This document shows, one piece after another, positions 4,998 to 5,668 of a stretch of DNA of 5,668 nucleotides; the stretch's first letter is position 1, and every line of letters starts with the position of its first letter. A program made the translations under genes and the position numbers. Below the pieces are notes generated by a model. It saw only the letters and a list, made by a program, of their open reading frames with translations. It made no database searches and was not told the origin of the DNA. The DNA comes from Acidobacteriota bacterium (GTDB lineage: Bacteria; Acidobacteriota; Terriglobia; Terriglobales; Acidobacteriaceae). The DNA is taken from positions 1 through 5,668 of the forward strand of contig QHVR01000300.1 of assembly GCA_003223595.1 (NCBI GenBank), read 5' to 3'.

Positions 4998-5098
4998 GAA
5001 ATTGGGTAATTGGGGATTGAGTAATTGAGAAATTGAGTGAGAGATTGAAGAAGGGCAGGAGGGTTTTAAATTACTCAATTACCAAATCACCCAATTAC
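4998..5098. repeat. Long AT-rich imperfect inverted repeat built of 7-8 base units
   Basis: The left arm (4998-5026) and the reverse complement of the right arm (5098-5069) align along about 29 bases with four mismatches and one single-base gap: GAAATTGG-GTAATTGGGG-ATTGAGTAA versus GTAATTGG-GTGATTTGGT-AATTGAGTAA. The 42-base loop is purine-rich and continues the ATTGAG theme. Within each arm, units like GTAATTGG and GTAATTGA repeat every 7-8 bases. I recall similar ATTGGGTAATTGAG tracts between genes in Acidobacteria; this is not verified. It fills the space between the DedA-rhodanese stop and the MFS promoter. It is too irregular, and its units too short, for a CRISPR array. Confidence 0.7.
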
Positions 5099-5102
5099 GA
5101 AA

Positions 5103-5668
5103 TCACGAGAATGTCGGCAGCTTCACCAAATCGTTCTTAGGCACCGACTCCAGCGGCTTGCCCGCTTTCAGCCAGGCGCTCAGTCCGCCCACGATCACGA
5201 ACGCGTTGAATCCTCTTTCCCGCAGCAGATGCGCCACCCGGGCGCTGGTCGCTTCGCGCGTTCAAGTACAGTAAAGATAAAACTCGGCGTCCTTGGGAAG
5301 ATTCTTGATCTCCTCGTCGAGATTGCTCGGTTCAATGCGGATGGATCCGTGAATCCGCTCGGCGCCGACATCGTAGTACCCATGACTGCGGACGTCCACG
5401 ATCTTTATCTTGTCGGTACCTCCGGCAGCGAGCCGGGCCGCCAGTTCTGCAACCTGAATCCGTGGCACTACGTTATAGGCCCTGTACTTGATAATTTGGC
5501 GGAGCCAGTAAGCGGCGTAAACGATGATTGCGATCGCCACCAGCACTTCCATCACGCGGCCCGCCGCATAGAAATTTCGTAATGTGGCTGCCAGAAAATC
5601 GCGGCTCACGTAACCCACCAGTATGTAACTGGTGGTGTAGAGCAGCGCTCCCGCGGAATCCAGCAACA
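5103..5668 (-). CDS. DedA-type membrane protein fused to rhodanese domain; in-frame UGA at catalytic site (putative selenoprotein; N-terminus outside window)
   Basis: The frame enters from the right edge; in-window numbering counts the codon at 5664-5666 as 1. Residues 1-60 resemble the end of a DedA/VTT membrane protein: DSAGALLYTTSYILVGY (3-19), a last helix at about 38-55, and a basic exit. A rhodanese domain follows: VVPRIQVAELAARL (66-79), IKIVDVRS (87-94), RIHGSIRI (104-111) and FYLYC (129-133). Codon 135 is TGA. The frame then stays open for 52 codons, reading TREATSARVAHLLRERGF, then FVIVGGLSAWLKAGKPLE, to TGA at 5103-5105. Related fusions read YCxC-xxEATSARVA, and aligning TSARVA puts the catalytic Cys exactly at the TGA. 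Stopping there would remove the active site and the last third of the domain. Readthrough as selenocysteine is the favoured reading; a nonsense mutation is the alternative. DedA proteins are inner-membrane lipid-carrier transporters, and rhodaneses transfer sulfane sulfur. Confidence 0.8.
5231..5245 (-). promoter_or_regulatory. Candidate bacterial SECIS hairpin
   Basis: On the minus strand GCGCC (5245-5241) and GGCGC (5235-5231) form a perfect 5-bp GC stem with loop CGGGU (5240-5236). The stem begins 16 bases and the loop 21 bases after the UGA. Bacterial SECIS elements sit inside the coding region just after the UGA, with a short stem, a small loop having a G in its first two positions, and a loop about 16-37 bases from the UGA. 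All these are met (second loop base G, GU at the loop end). An additional C-A/U-G closure (5247-5246 with 5227-5226) is possible beyond a bulge. GC-rich coding DNA makes short hairpins by chance, so this is supportive rather than decisive. Confidence 0.5.
5262..5264 (-). other. In-frame UGA, putative selenocysteine codon
   Basis: The local codons are TAC TGT ACT TGA ACG CGC GAA GCG ACC AGC, i.e. Y-C-T-U-T-R-E-A-T-S. In the rhodanese loop (CxxxxxSA) the catalytic cysteine lies seven residues before the Ala of the conserved SA; counting back from Ser-Ala here lands exactly on the TGA. TGA differs by one base from both cysteine codons, TGT and TGC. A cysteine two residues upstream would give a C-x-U redox pair. 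Confidence 0.6.

Noticed and set aside
4998..5098. CRISPR array
   Set aside because: Units are 7-8 bases with no spacers of constant length, and the two halves are inverted rather than direct repeats.
5229..5582. 117-codon plus-strand frame opposite the rhodanese domain
   Set aside because: Antisense shadow. Its presence does not explain the preserved rhodanese coding on the minus strand.
5664..5666. TTG as start codon of the rhodanese protein
   Set aside because: It lies inside a DedA-like membrane stretch and the frame is still open to the window edge, so the real start is beyond 5668.
5262..5668. Taking the TGA at 5262-5264 as the true end of a shorter protein
   Set aside because: The product would end at YCT in the middle of a rhodanese domain without its catalytic residue or final helices, while the next 52 codons continue the same fold in the same frame.
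1..5668. tRNA-Sec or other RNA genes that would support selenocysteine use
   Set aside because: No cloverleaf-like or rRNA-like sequence was recognised by eye; the selenocysteine machinery, if present, must be elsewhere in the genome.

Overview
The window looks like a chromosomal segment from an acidobacterium, most likely class Terriglobia. This is an inference from gene style: a PadR regulator coupled to a permease-prefix-like small protein, a DedA-rhodanese fusion, a small coiled-coil protein of a kind I associate with this phylum, and intergenic repeats of acidobacterial appearance. No rRNA, tRNA, integrase, transposase or CRISPR array is visible. All protein genes except one (2384-2614) are on the minus strand, so the layout below runs from right to left, in their direction of transcription.

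Right end (5103-5668): the 3' part of a DedA-type membrane protein fused to a C-terminal rhodanese domain. It is interrupted by one in-frame UGA (5262-5264) exactly at the catalytic-cysteine position of the rhodanese loop. After it, 52 open codons encode the rest of a normal rhodanese fold, and a GC-rich hairpin with a GGGU-containing loop begins 16 nt downstream. This is the best candidate for something new here: a selenocysteine-containing rhodanese. A simple nonsense mutation remains the main alternative. An AT-rich, long inverted repeat (4998-5098) separates it from an MFS transporter of the anion:cation symporter type (3665-4966). A CYTH/CyaB-like triphosphate-binding enzyme follows (3038-3595).

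Middle (2615-3037): decayed remains of a RibD-C/dihydrofolate-reductase-like gene, with frame breaks and an internal deletion. The only plus-strand gene (2384-2614) encodes a 76-residue helical-hairpin protein. Between it and the next gene lie a two-hairpin REP-like element (about 2253-2325) and two outward-facing promoters.

Left half (397-2110): a compact operon of a PadR-like repressor, an 89-residue single-pass membrane protein with a permease-prefix-like head (ATGA overlap with padR), and a signal-anchored alpha/beta hydrolase behind a small attenuator-like hairpin. The padR promoter has a near-consensus -35/-10 pair with a palindrome in its spacer, which suggests autoregulation. At the far left is the 5' part of a DUF1801 gene (1-252).

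A recurring theme: genes at the head of a transcript (padR, the coiled-coil gene, the CYTH gene, perhaps the MFS gene) have a -10-like box only about 6-14 nt before the start codon and no Shine-Dalgarno sequence, whereas the operon-internal hydrolase has a perfect AGGAGGT. This points to leaderless or near-leaderless mRNAs.
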